Source: Cacajao melanocephalus (lineage: Eukaryota > Chordata > Mammalia > Primates > Pitheciidae). Taken from it: 64,000 bases of DNA. The stretch lies in assembly GCA_963573385.1 (NCBI GenBank), contig CAUYLG010034702.1, forward strand, positions 1 to 64,000, in the 5' to 3' direction. Both the position numbers and the translations under genes were made by a program. The notes beneath the pieces are model-generated. The model made no database searches and was not told the origin of the DNA. It worked only from the letters and a program-made list of their open reading frames with translations. This document shows, in pieces, positions 30,225 through 43,689 of the stretch; positions within the stretch are counted from its first letter, which is position 1; each line of letters starts with the position of its first letter.

Positions 30225-30290
30225 AAGGGAAGGGAAGGGAAGGGAGGGGAAGGGGAAGGGGAAGGGGAAGGTGGAAGTGGAAGAGAGGTG
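30225..30290. repeat. (GGGAA)n purine microsatellite
   Basis: About 65 bases of GGGAA-type units joined to the Alu left-arm tail. Confidence 0.93.
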
Positions 30291-30738
30291 GAGGCCATTG
30301 TATTCCTGTGGAGGTGCAAGAGCACATGTGGGCTCCAGCAGATGTGAGTGTGGGCAGCACTGGGCAATATATTCCGTTGCCTATTCTATTGCCACAGTGG
30401 CTTCTTGACCTCTGAACCCCAAAAGTAGCAGGGTATAACCTTGAAGCCAAAAGCCTAGTCACAGGCACCAATTTCTGCTCGTTTCAAAACCATCTTTCAA
30501 TGGTTTTATAATCATCTAACTTTCTCTACTAAGTTCCTTCCTGGTTAAAATAGCTTTTTCCTGCACTAAACCCTGACAGGTAGTAATTGGTGTAAGGCCA
30601 GAGAGTTTTTCCCCTTTGTCTTTCTGCATACTGCAATAGGCCACTAATCAATGGATTAGTCCTACTATTGCCAATTCAATCAATCATAACTGTACCTAAG
30701 TATATCCTGATGAGCTCAAAGATGTCATACCCCACTGT
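30291..30738. other. Unassigned intergenic stretch
   Basis: About 450 bases with no recognised feature. Confidence 0.4.
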
Positions 30739-31102
30739 TTTGGTTCATTCAGGCTGCCATCACAAAATATTATAAACTGGGTGGCTTATAGATAATGGAA
30801 GTTTTATTTCTCACAGTCCTGAAGCTGGGAACTCCAAGATCAAGGCAACAGCAGATTTGGTGTCTGGTTGAGGGCCACCTTCCTAATGGAGGGAAACTTC
30901 TCACTGTGTCCTCACAAGGTGGAAGAAGTAAGGGGTCTCAGGCCTATTTTATAAGAATACAAATCTTATTCATGAGGGTTCCACCTTTGTAATATAATCA
31001 GCTCCTAAAGGCGTTGATCTCCTAGTACCATTGCCTTAGGGATTAGGATTTCAACATTTGGATTTGGTGAGGGATATAAATATTCAGAACACAGGACACA
31101 CT
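30739..31102 (-). mobile_element. MLT1A0-type LTR, antisense
   Basis: Full antisense order: ggttcattcaggctgcc, aaactgggtggcttatag, ctcactgtgtcctcacaagg, tcatgagggttccacc, gattaggatttcaacatttgg. Solo LTR. Confidence 0.88.
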
Positions 31103-31262
31103 GTCTCCAAAGCCTAACTCATTGGTAGACTACGGCTGCTCACTTTTCTCCAGGGTTAAAAACAGTCTTACTTTGGCCAGAGCAATTAGGCAAGAGATAG
31201 AAATAAAGGTCTTCCAAATGGTAAAGGAAGAAGTCAAATCAGTCTGGTTCACAGATGATATA

Positions 31263-31625
31263 ATTTTTTTTTGAGACAAGGTCCCTCTCTCTCACCCAGG
31301 CTGGAGTGCAGTGATACCACTGCACTCCATTTGTGCTGGGTGCCATACAAATGTTATATGTAAGACACCTAGCACTCTTCTCAATACATAGAAGATGCTC
31401 AACCTCCCAGGCTCAGGCAATCCTCTTGCCTCAGCCTTCTGAGTAGCTGGGACTACAGGCACACAGCACTATATCTGGATAATTTTTGTATTTTTTGTAG
31501 ATACAGGTTTTCACCATGTTGTCCAGGGTGGTCTCAAACTTATAATATTAACATGGATTCAAGCGATCACCCTGACCTTGGCCTCCCAAAGTGCTAGGAT
31601 TATAAGGCATGAGCCACCACGCCTA
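31263..31625 (-). mobile_element. AluJ with an internal hairpin and foreign insert
   Basis: Inserted right after the L1 RT active-site codons. Normal antisense Alu runs to 31313, then a perfect 12-bp inverted repeat (tggagtgcagtg / cactgcactcca, 31302-31329) is followed by about 65 bases with a MIR-like 3' motif (gtaagacacctagcactc ... gatgctcaa), after which the Alu resumes. Confidence 0.85.
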
Positions 31626-32124
31626 GCCAACATAATCTTATACTTAGAAAAACCTAAAGACTTCACCTCAGCATTGTGAGAAATAACAAAGTCAGTAAAA
31701 TTGCAGGATACAAAATCAACATACAAAAATCAGTAGCACTTACATAAGCCAACAGTAAACAATCTGAAAAAGAAATCAAAAAAAGCAATCTCATTTACAA
31801 TGGCTACAAAGAACATAAAATATCTAGGAATCAATATATCCACAGAAGTTAAAGATATATATAGATATGAAAAACTATAAAGTACTGATGAAAGAAATTG
31901 AAGAGAACACAAAAAAATGGAAAGATGTTCCAGGCTCATGAATGGAAATAATATTATGAAAATGACAATTCTACTCCAAACAATTTATAAATCCAATGTG
32001 ATCTCATTCAAAACGCTAATGACATTCCTCATGGAAATAGGAAAAAAAAATCCTAAAATGTACATGAAACCACAAAAGACCTCAAATAGCCAAAGTAATC
32101 ATGAGCAGAAAAAAGACGGAGCTG

Positions 32125-32290
32125 GGCCAGGCGTGATGGCTTGAACCTGTAATCCCAGCACTTTGGGAGGACAAGGCAGGAGGATTACTGCAGTCCAGAT
32201 GGTCGAGGCTGCCATGAGCCATGATTGCACCACTGCACTCCAGCTGGAGTGTCGGAGCAAGATCCTGCCTCTAAAATTGTTTTTTTAATT
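32125..32290 (+). mobile_element. Internally deleted Alu
   Basis: The left-arm start (gccaggcgtgatggcttg) passes directly into right-arm sequence (gaggctgccatgagccatg), so the middle is missing. Ends in a T-rich rather than A-rich junction. Confidence 0.85.
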
Positions 32291-33889
32291 AAAGAAGAGA
32301 GCAAAGATGCTGGAAGCATCACACTACCTGACTTCAAAATGTACTATAAAGCTATAGTAACCAAGTCAGCATAGTACTGGCATAAAAACAGACACATACA
32401 CCAATGGAATAGAATAGAAAACCTAGATATAAATCCACACATTTAAAGCCTACTCATTTTTGACAAAGGCACCAAGAATATACAATGGGTAAAGGACAGT
32501 CTCTTCAATAAATAATGCTGGGAAAACTGGATAACAATATGCAGAAGAATGAAACTAGACCCTTATTTCTTACTGTATACAATAAAACTAATCAAAATAG
32601 ATTAAAGACTTAAATCTAAGACTTGAAACTATGAAACTACTAGAAGAAAACGTTGGGGAAACTCTCCAAGATATTGGTCTGGGCAAAGATTTTTGTGTAA
32701 GACCTCAAACACAGGCAACCAAAACAACAATAGACAAATGGGATTATATCAAGCGAAAAAACTTCTGCACAGCAAAAGAAACAAGCAGCAGAGCAAAGAG
32801 ACAACCCACAGAATAGAAGAAAATATTTGTGACTATCCATATCACAAGAAATTAATAATCAGAATATATAAAAAGCTCAAACTATGGCAAAAAAACCCAC
32901 AAATGATTTAATTTTTTTAATGGGCAAACAATCTAAATATATATTTCTCAAAAAAAGGCATACAAATAGACAATAGCTATGTAAAAAAAATGTTAAACAT
33001 CGCTCATTATCAGAGTAATGCAAATCAAAACCACAACGAGATAGCGCTAGCCAGTTAAAATGGCTTTTATCAAAATGACAAAGAATGACAGACTCTGTTG
33101 AGAATGTGGAGAAAGGGGAACACTCATACACTGGTGGTGAGAATGTAAATTAGTACAGTTGTTATGGAAAACTATACAGAGGTTCCTCAAAAAACTAAAA
33201 ACTACTATATGATCCGGCAATTCCACTGTTGGATATATACACAAAAGACGGGATATCACTATGTCAAAGAGATACCTGCACTTTCATGTTTACTGGAGCA
33301 CTATTCACAACAGCCAAACTATGGAATCAACCTAAGTGGCCATCACTGGATGAATGGATAAAGAAAATATGGTATATATATATAATAGAATATTGTTCAT
33401 CTATAAAAAAGAATGCCATCCGATCATTTGTAGAAACTTGGATAGAACTAGAGGTTACTGTGTTAAGCAAAATAAGCCAAGCACAGAAAGGCAAATATCA
33501 CATGTTCTCATTCATATGCAGGAGCTTAAAAGTGGATGTCATTAAAATAGGAAATACATTTGTCATTAGCAGAGACCAGGAAGTGTGAGGGGAACAAAGA
33601 AAGGTGGGTTAATGAATACAAATATACAGTCTGATGGAATAAATAGGGCCTAGTGTTTGCTAGATCAGTACAGTGTATATTTGTAAACTACAGCTTACAG
33701 TAGTTTACTGTATATTTCAAAATAGCTAGAAGAAAATAATACATTTCTAGCATAAATAAAATACAAATATTTAAGGTAATGGATATCTTGATTACACTGA
33801 TTTGATCTTTAGAAATAATATGAATACATTAAATTAACACATATGCCCCAAATGTACATTTTTAAAAATTAAAAATTAAGAGAAAAGTT

Positions 33890-34975
33890 TAATTTCCAAA
33901 AACAAAAATATTACTGACACATGTATGTTGAAGAATATTTAACAATACATCAATAGGCAGTTCCAAAACGTGGAAATAGAAATGGCCAATAAACATATGC
34001 AAGAACACAGCCTCATTAAAAATGGCAAAATGCAAATGTTTATAAAAAAGAGGTCACCATTTTTTAGATATACTGGCAAAAACAAAAATTAAGTTTGGGC
34101 CAGATGCGGTGGCTTATGCCTGTAATCCCAATACTTTAAGAGGCTGAGGTGGACAGAGGACTTGAGCTGAGGAATTCCACACCAGCCTGGGCAACACGGC
34201 AAAACCCCATCTCTACAAAAACATACAAAAATTAGCTGGACATAGTGGGACTTATAGTCCCAGCTGCTTGGAAAGCTGAGGTGGAAGGATCACTTGGACC
34301 TGGAAAATTGGGGCTGCAGTGAGCCGTGATCACACTACTGCACTTCAGCTTGGGTAACAGAGCGAGACCCTGTGTCAAATAAATAAATAAATAAATAAAT
34401 AATCAAGTTTGATATTATCAAATATTGGCAAGACCATGGATAAAATTGGTATTTCATGCTCTGCTGGTGGGAGTATATATTGGTGCAGTAACCTGTAAGG
34501 GGAATTTGATAGATTCTACTGAAATTTTTAAAATGCACACTCAATGACTCTGCATTTTAACCTCAATGCACACAAGGAAACATGTATAAGTATATTCATT
34601 GCACCATTGCTTAAAACAGGAAGATATATTAAGCTTAAAATGCTCAATAAATGAGCACCTAAATAAACCATGTCCCTCTGTGGAAAACTAGGCAGCTATT
34701 AGTAAGGATGAGATGGAGCCATATATTCTAACCTGGGAAGATCTCCAAATTCCACTGATAGATGTAAAAAGCAAGTTGCAGAATGATTCATCAGGCATAC
34801 CACTTTCTTAAAAGCATATTCTCTACTATAGATCTTTAATAAGCACATATTTATCCATTTAAGTACATTAGAAATGGCCTGGAAGAATACATGCTGAGCA
34901 ATAATTACCACTAGAGAATACGGGAAGGGTAGCAACAAGCTGTAAGCCTCATTTCTTATATTTTACAAATCTGAA
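33890..34975 (+). mobile_element. Older L1M, ORF2 3' region
   Basis: Diverged L1MC/ME-type words: aaatggccaataaacatatgc, tgctctgctggtgggagtat, aaaaagcaagttgcagaat. Split by the Alu at 34097-34403. Confidence 0.75.
34097..34403 (+). mobile_element. AluJ inside L1M
   Basis: Complete old dimer with tail (AAAT)n at 34375-34402. Flanks attaagttt and atcaagttt are near-duplicates. Confidence 0.93.
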
Positions 34976-35022
34976 AAGCCAGTTAAGTCGAGTTTAGATA
35001 AGAGAGTTTCTGTTTGCATAGC

Positions 35023-35079
35023 CTATGCCAGAGGTTTTCTTTCTCTTTCTCTTTCATTCCTTCCTTCCTTCCTTCTTTC

Positions 35080-35123
<44 letters not shown>

Positions 35124-35453
35124 CCTCTTTCTTTCTTTCCTTCTCTCGAGACAGAGTCTCGCTCTGTCACCCAGGCTGGACTGCAGTGGCTCAATCTCAG
35201 CTCACTGCAACCTCTGTCTCCTGGGTCCCAGTTCAAGCAATTCTTCTTCCTCACCCTCCCAAGTAGCTAGGATTACAAGCACATGCCACCACACCCAGCT
35301 AATTTTTGTATTTTTAGTAGAGACGAGGTTTCACCATGTTGGCCAGGCTGGTCTTGAACTCCTGACCTCATGATCTGCCTGCCTCTGCCTCCCAAAGTGC
35401 TAGGATTACAGGTGTGAGCCACTGCTCCCAGCCAGTCTATGCCAGAGGTTTTC
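35023..35453 (-). mobile_element. AluS with (TTTC)n tail and 17-bp TSD
   Basis: The perfect repeat ctatgccagaggttttc at 35023-35039 and 35437-35453 encloses both the pyrimidine tract (35040-35145, TTCC/TTTC/GTTT units) and the antisense dimer (to 35434). This shows that the microsatellite is the expanded A tail of this Alu. Confidence 0.96.
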
Positions 35454-35799
35454 AAATGCTAAATATGGTCCTAAAATTATTCAGGAAGATAAAGATAAAG
35501 TAAAGATACAGATTTTAGACTACCGCCTCCAGGAACTTTGACTTCTGTATATATAAAGTGGATCCCAAGAATAAATGTTTAAAAACCTTCCCTGCTAAGC
35601 ATAAAGTGACTGGAGCAATGCTGAAGGTCACTGTTCCCAGCCCAGCTAAAATTAATTCAACACACAGAAGAGCAGAGAAGCAAGGGAAAGGCATTGGCTA
35701 TATGTGGGTGCCTTCTACTAGGGTAGAAATACCCAGTGCTATTGCTAGGAAGCACAGACTTGACTTCACAATTACAATAAAGCCATTCTCACAGGGTTA
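35454..35799. other. Unassigned spacer before LTR
   Basis: No element recognised; an 80-aa frame at 35558-35800 has no domain. Confidence 0.35.
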
Positions 35800-36338
35800 A
35801 GAAGAATTTTGGACAGAAATATAATTAGGCGTTAATCAGGCTAGACTTCGACCCACTTCCTTGTAACGAAAAGTCATGTAACACTAAATACTGACCATTT
35901 ACCCGCCCCGTTTTTCCTATAGATAGGATTTCTGACACTGGATTCATAAGACTTGTTTAAGAATTATTTAAGCAGACTCTGAATTCCAGTGGAATGACTG
36001 ACGCCAACCAGTTTGAAGACCCCCACAGCAGAACGGAATCAGCATGAGAAGACATTTTTTCATCTCCCTGGCCCATGACTTCACCCTGCACTCTGCACTC
36101 TTTGACCAATCAATGTCTCCACACTTCAGCTCATTCCAAAACCCTTAACAACACCAGCCCCAAACTCCTCAGGGGGATGAATTTTAGGTTACCTCCCATT
36201 TCCTCATTTAGCAGCCCTTCAATTCAACCTTTTTCTCTGCTGCAACCCAGTGTTTCAGCATATTGACTTGCTGTGCACATTGGGTAAGGGACATATTACA
36301 GTTACTCACACTAATTGGTGCCTGAGAAATTAATTGAG
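35800..36338 (+). mobile_element. ERV class I-type LTR (MER4/MER41-like)
   Basis: The 3' half is characteristic of a gammaretroviral-type LTR: cctggcccatgacttcacc, gaccaatcaatgtctccac (CCAAT), ctcagggggatgaattttagg, tttctctgctgcaaccc. The start is uncertain and I see no internal viral genes. Confidence 0.6.
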
Positions 36339-36339
36339 A

Positions 36340-38355
36340 ATGGGGTAGAGCAGGACAGCTGATAGAAGTTTATACCGTTCATCCCCTACATAGGAGCACT
36401 AAATTTTAACAACTAACTACACACAAAAAGCACCATCCTCAGAACCAAAACTCAGGTGAGCAATCACAGTACCTGATTTTAACTTTATGTCACTGAAAGA
36501 GACATTGAAGAGGGCAGGAAAGCCAGTGTTGAAGCACGGACGCCAGCCCGCCTTCACTCCCCCGCTGGAAGCAGCCAGGAGGCACAGAGAATCTGGATGT
36601 TGGGAGAGGGAGAGTGCAGCGATTGTGAGGCTTTGCATTAAACCCAGTGCTCCCCTGTTACAGTGGAAAGCAGAACCAGGCTCTACTCAGCTGATGTTCA
36701 CCCACAGAAGGAATCTTTGGCCTGGCTCTAGCCAGAGAGGAATTGTTCATCCCAGTGATGGGAGCTTGAATTCCAGCAAGCCTCACTACCATGGGCTAGA
36801 GTGCACTGGGGCACTAAGTGAACTTTAGGGTCAGTCTAGGTCACAAGGAGCACAATTCCTAGGCAAGTTCTAGTGCTGAGCGGCTGGTGGACTGGGTGGG
36901 CATGTGACCTACTGAGACACCAGCTGGGGTGGCTTGGTGGGGGTGCTTTTGCCACCCCTCCCTCAACCCCAAGCAGGGGCCATGTGGTGCAGAGAAATCT
37001 TGGTGCTTGGGAGAGGGAGAGCACAGCAACTGGGGACTTTACATTAAACTTAGTGCTCCCCTCTCATAGTGGAGACCTGGCAGGATTCATCTCCTCCTGA
37101 CAAAAGAACCCCTGGGCCCTGAATAGCCGCCAGCAATTCCCAGGTAATACACTATGGGCCTTGGGCTCTGAGACATGCTGGCTTCAAGTGTGACCCAGCA
37201 CATTCCCAGCTGTGGTAGCTGCAGTGAAACACTCTTTCTGTTTGTAAAAAACGGGAATGGTGGGCGAGGGGGACGTAAAGGGGACTCTGTCTTGCACTTT
37301 AGGTACCAGCTCAGCCACAGTGTGGTGGAGCAATAAGCAAGCTCTTCCGGTCCCTGAGTCCAAGCCTGGGATCTCGGTCAGCATTTCTGGACCTGCCATG
37401 GACCAGAAGGGAGCCCACTACTCTGAAGAGTGAGTCCCAGGTCTGGCAGCATTCATCACAAGCTGACAAAAGGGCCCTTGGGCTTGAAGTGAACACCAGC
37501 GGTAGCCTGGCAGAACCCCTCATGGGCTGCTGGTGGCAGTGGCCACAGGGAGGGAAAAGTGGGAAGGACTTTGTGTCATGATTTGAGCACCAGCTTTACT
37601 GCAGTAGAGTAGAACACCCGGTGTTTGACATTTCTAAGGCTTTTGACATCAATTCTTGGCTCTCAGACAGCATCTCTGGACCAACCTAGGTCTGGAGGAA
37701 CTCACTGCCCTGAAGGTAGGAACATAAATCAGGCTGGCTTTGCCATATGCTTATCATAGAGCCCTAGGGCCTAGAGTGAACTTAGGTGGTAGCCAGATAG
37801 TAGTTATAGCGGGCTTTGGGTGGGACCCAGTGCTGTGCTGGCTTCACGTCTGAGCCGACACAGTCCTGGTGGTGGTGGCTACAGGGATACTTGTGTCCCT
37901 CCACCTCCAGTTCCGGGAGACTCAGCGCAGAGTGGGGGAGAGACTCTGTTTGTGAAAAAGTGAGAGAAAAAAATAAGTCTCTGCCTGGTAATCTAGAGAA
38001 TTCTTCCAGATCTTATCCAAGACTACCAAGTAGTACCTCTGTGAGTCTTCAAGAACCATAATGTTATTGGACTTGAGGCCCAAATTCCTTCAAAATACCT
38101 GGAAAGCCTTCCCAAGAAGGATGGGCACAAATAAGCCCAGACTGTGAAGACTACAATAAATGCCTAACTCTTCAATGTCCAGACACTAACGAACATCTAC
38201 AAGCATCAAGACCATCCAGGAGAAATTGACCTCACTAAATAAAATAAATAAGGAAGCAGGGGCCAATCCTGAGATATGTGATGTTTCAGACAGAGAATTC
38301 AAAATAACTATGTTGAGGAAACTCAAATATATCTAAGATAGCACAGAACAGAAAT
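36340..38355 (+). mobile_element. Old L1 (L1M4/PB-type) 5' UTR and ORF1 start
   Basis: Long GC-richer 5' UTR with internally repeated segments: gagagggagag...cattaaac occurs near 36604-36643 and 37013-37049, each followed by agtgctcccct. Words such as cacctccagttccgggag and gagagaaaaaaataagtctctg match L1M 5' UTR order. ORF1-like sequence (cagacagagaattcaaaataac) starts near 38288 and is cut off at 38355 by an inverted Alu pair. Confidence 0.75.
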
Positions 38356-38358
38356 TCA

Positions 38359-38630
38359 GATTTTTTTTTTTCCTTGAGATGAAGTCTCACTCTGTCATCC
38401 AGGCTGGAGTGCAATGGTGTGATCTTGGCTCACTGCAACCTCTGCCTCCTGGATTCAAATGATCCTCCCACCTCAGCTTCTTAAGTGGCTGGAATTACAG
38501 GTGTGTGCCACAACACCAAACTAATTTTTGTATTTTCAGTAGACACGGGGTTTCGCCATGTTGGCCAGGCTGATCTTGAACTCCTGACCTCAAGTGATCA
38601 ACCTCCCAAAGTGCTGAGACTACAGGTGTA
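38359..38630 (-). mobile_element. AluS, antisense half of an inverted pair
   Basis: Antisense dimer lacking its last bases (the element 5' end). Its 5' end faces the next Alu with only a few bases between them. Confidence 0.93.
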
Positions 38631-38635
38631 TCACT

Positions 38636-38876
38636 TAATATAAGGAATTGGAGACCAACCTGGCCAACATGGTGAAACATCGTCTCTACTAAAAATACAA
38701 AAATTAGCTGGGTGTGGTAGTGGACACCTGTAGTCCCAGCTACTCAGGAGGCTGAGGCAGGGCAATTGCTTGAACCCGGGAGGCAGAGATTGCAGTGAGC
38801 CAAGATTGCACCACTGCACTTCAGTCTGGGTGAAAGAGTGAGACTTCGTCTCAAAAAACAAAACAAAACAAAAATT
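38636..38876 (+). mobile_element. AluS, sense half of an inverted pair
   Basis: 5'-truncated, starting ggaattggagaccaacctgg, complete through the right arm and tail (aaaacaaaacaaaac). Confidence 0.93.
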
Positions 38877-39679
38877 GATTCTTTCATCATTACAGAATAA
38901 CCTTCTTTGTCTCTATAAGTGGCAGAAACAAAGAAGGTCATTATATAACAATAAAGGAGGCAGTTAAGCAAAAGGATATAACAATTTTATGCACCCAACA
39001 CTGGAGCATCCAGATCTGTGAAGCAGCAAATATTATTTGAGGTAAAAAGAGAGCTCTCAGTACAATCATAGCTGGAGACTTCAACATCCCACTTTCACCA
39101 ATGGGCAGATCTTCTAGACAGAAAATCAACAAGGAAACAACAGGCTTAAACTGTACTATAGAACAAATGGACCTAATAGATATTTACAGAATGTTTCATC
39201 CGAAGACTGCAGAATACACATTCTTCTCCTCAGCATGTGGATAATTCTCAAGGATAGACCATATGTTAAGTAACAAAACAAGTCTTTAAAAATTTCAAAG
39301 TGATTGAAATAATAGCAGACATTTTCTCTCAGCACAATGTAACAAAACTAGAAATCAGTAACGAGGAATTTTGGAAGCTGTACAAATACACAGCAATTAA
39401 ACAACATGCTCTTGACTGACCAGTGGGTCAATGACGAAATTAAAAAGGAAATTGAAAAATTTGTTGAAACAAATGATAACAGAAACAGAACATATCAAAA
39501 CCTAGGCAATACAGCGAAAGCAGTACTAAGAGGGAAATTTGTAATTTTAAGTATCTACATCGAAATAGAAGAAAAACTTCAAATAAATAACCTAATGGTC
39601 TATGTTAAAGAACTACAAAAGCAAGAGCAAACCTCACTCAAAATTAGCAGAAGAAAAAATATAATAAAGATCAGAGCAG

Positions 39680-40291
39680 GTGAGGCGTGGTGGCTGACAT
39701 CTGTAATTCCAGCACTTTGGAAGGCCAAGGTGGGCGAATTACCTGAGGTCAGGAGGTCAAGACCAGCCTGGCCAACATGGTGAAACCTGATCTCTATTAA
39801 AAATACAAAAATTGGCTGGGCGCAATGGCTAATGCCTGTAATCCCAGCTCTTTGGAAGGCTGAGGTGGGCAGTTCACCTGAGGTTGGGAGTTCGAGACCA
39901 GCCTGACCAACATGGAGAAACTCCATCTCTACTAAAAAAACAAAAACAAAACAAAACAAAAAAATTAACCAGGTGTGGTGGCACATGCCTGTAATCCCAG
40001 CTACTTGGGAAGCTGAGGCAGGAGAATCACTTTAACCCAGGAGGCAGAGGTTGAGGTGAGCTGAGATCAAGCCATTGCACTCCGCCTGGGCAACAAGAGT
40101 AAAACTCCATCTCAAAAAAAAAAAAAAAAAACAAAAATTAGCCAGGTGTGATGCACTTGTAATCCCAGCTACACAAGAGACTGAGGCAGGAGAACAGCTT
40201 GAACCCAAGAGGTGGAGGTTGCAGTGAGCCAAAATCACGCCTCTGCACTCCATCGTGGGTGACAGAGCCAGAATCCATCTTGAAAAAAAAA
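39680..40291 (+). mobile_element. AluS (outer) interrupted by another Alu
   Basis: Left arm 39680-39813, right arm 40132-40291, with L1 TSD atc(a/g)gagcag at 39670-39679 and 40292-40301. Confidence 0.93.
39814..40131 (+). mobile_element. AluS (inner), inserted in the outer Alu linker
   Basis: Complete dimer inserted at the A-rich linker of the outer Alu (aaatacaaaaatt), a preferred L1 endonuclease target. Its own linker is (AAAAC)n. Confidence 0.93.
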
Positions 40292-41700
40292 ATCGGAGCA
40301 GAAATGAATGAATTTACAATGAAGGAAAAATACAAAAGATCAATGAAACAAAAAGTTGTTTTTTTAAATATAAAATTGGCAAATCATTATCCAGACTAAA
40401 AGATAAAAAGAGATACAATCAAAATAAATAAAATCAGAGATGAAAAGGAGGCATTACAACTGATATCACAGAAATTCAAAGGATCATTAGTGGCTACTGT
40501 GAGCTGTTTGCCAACACATGGGAAAATCTAGAGGAAATGGATAAATTCCTAAATACATACAACCTACCTACCAAGATTGAACCATGAAGAAATACAAAAC
40601 CTGAACAGACCGATAACGGGCAATGAGATCAAAGCCATAATTAAAAAGTCTCCCAGCAAAGAAAAGCCCGGGACCTAATAGCTTCTCTGCCGAATTCTAC
40701 CAAACATTTAAAGAAGAAACAATACCAATCCTGCTGAAACGGAACTAAAAAAATAGAGAAGGGGGAAATGCTTCCAAACTCATTCTGCAAGGCCGGTATT
40801 ATCCTGATACCAAAACCAGACAAACACGCATCAAAAAAAGAAAACTACGGGCCAATATTTCTAATGAATATTGTTGCAAAAATCCTCAACAAAATACTAG
40901 CAAACTAATTCAGCAATACACTAAACAGACCATTCATTCATCATGATGAAGTAAGACTTATCCCAGGGATGCAAGAACGGTCCAACATACACAAATCAAT
41001 CAATGTAATATAATACACCATATCGACAGAATGAAAGACAAAAACCATGTGATTATTTCAATTGATGCTGAAAAAGTCTTTGATAGAAGTCAACATCCCT
41101 TCATGATAAAAAAAAAAAAAACTTCAAAAAACGGTAGATAGAAGGAACATATGTCAACATAATAAAAGTCATATGTGACAGACTCACAGCTAGTATAATA
41201 CTGAATGGGGAAAAACTGAAAGCCTTTTCTGAAGATCTGGAACACAAATATGCCCACTTTCACCACTGTTATTCCATATAGTACTGGGAGTCCTAAATGG
41301 AACAATTAAACAAAAGAAAGATAAAGGACATCCAAACTGGAAAGAAAGAAGTCAAATTATCCTTGTTTTTAGATGATATAATCTTATATTTAGAAAAACC
41401 TAAAGACTCCACCAAAATACTATTAGAACTAATAAAAGAATTCAGTAAAGTCACAGGATATAAAATCAACATACAAAAATTTGTAGCATTTCTGTATGCC
41501 AACAGTAAACAATCTGAAAAAGAATAAAAAATGCAATCCCATTTACAATCGCCACGAATAAAATTAAACACCCAGGAGTTAACCAAAGATGTGAAATAGC
41601 TCTACAATAAAAAGTATAAAACACTGATGAAAGGAATTGAAGAGGACACTTAAAAATGGAAACATATTCATGTTCATGAATTGGAAGAATCAATATTATT

Positions 41701-43450
<1,750 letters not shown>

Positions 43451-43470
43451 TTATATAGGTGACTATTTTT

Positions 43471-43553
43471 CCAGGAGCATGAGGCTGCAGTGAGCCATGA
43501 TCATGCCACTGCACTCCAGCCTGAGGGACAGAGTGAGACCCTGTCTCCAAAGA

Positions 43554-43555
<2 letters not shown>
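43471..43555 (+). mobile_element. Alu 3' end, 5'-truncated
   Basis: Last ~80 bases of the right arm (gaggctgcagtgagccatg, cactccagcctgaggg), then directly (CA)n. Confidence 0.9.
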
Positions 43556-43589
<34 letters not shown>

Positions 43590-43640
43590 ACACACATATA
43601 TAAACACAAACATATATACATACACACATATGTATGTGTG

Positions 43641-43680
<40 letters not shown>

Positions 43681-43687
43681 CACACAC
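43554..43687. repeat. (CA)n/(TA)n compound microsatellite
   Basis: About 130 bases of alternating purine-pyrimidine, CA to CATA to TA to CA, attached to an Alu tail. Potential Z-DNA and cruciform former. Confidence 0.95.
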
Positions 43688-43689
43688 GT

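Larger units (their letters stand above)
31150..33885 (+). mobile_element. L1 (L1MA/L1PB-type), ORF2 3' half plus 3' UTR
   Basis: Collinear with L1 ORF2 from the reverse-transcriptase region (ggccagagcaattaggcaag) to the C-terminus (caaaataagccaagcacag) and an old 3' UTR (tgtatatttcaaaatagctag). The catalytic FADD motif reads as FTDD at 31248-31259. Frames are disrupted by stops and by Alus at 31263-31625 and 32125-32290. 5'-truncated and inactive. Confidence 0.92.
38881..41700 (+). mobile_element. L1 (L1MA/PB-type) ORF2, with fold-back at its start
   Basis: Sense ORF2 from the endonuclease region (agaccatatgttaagtaac) through the RT domain (catgatgaagtaagacttatc, aattgatgctgaaaaagtc) to past the active site, where FADD reads FLDD (41366-41377). 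At 38881-38915 the same endonuclease segment occurs inverted. Split by a nested Alu pair at 39680-40291. Stops in all frames. Confidence 0.9.

Noticed and set aside
35800..36338. Endogenous retrovirus with genes
   Set aside because: Only LTR-type sequence is visible; the following 2 kb is L1 5' UTR, not gag/pol/env.
31150..41700. Possible active L1 reverse transcriptase
   Set aside because: RT motifs are recognisable (FTDD, FLDD) but the catalytic alanine is changed and frames are broken by stops, Alus and deletions.
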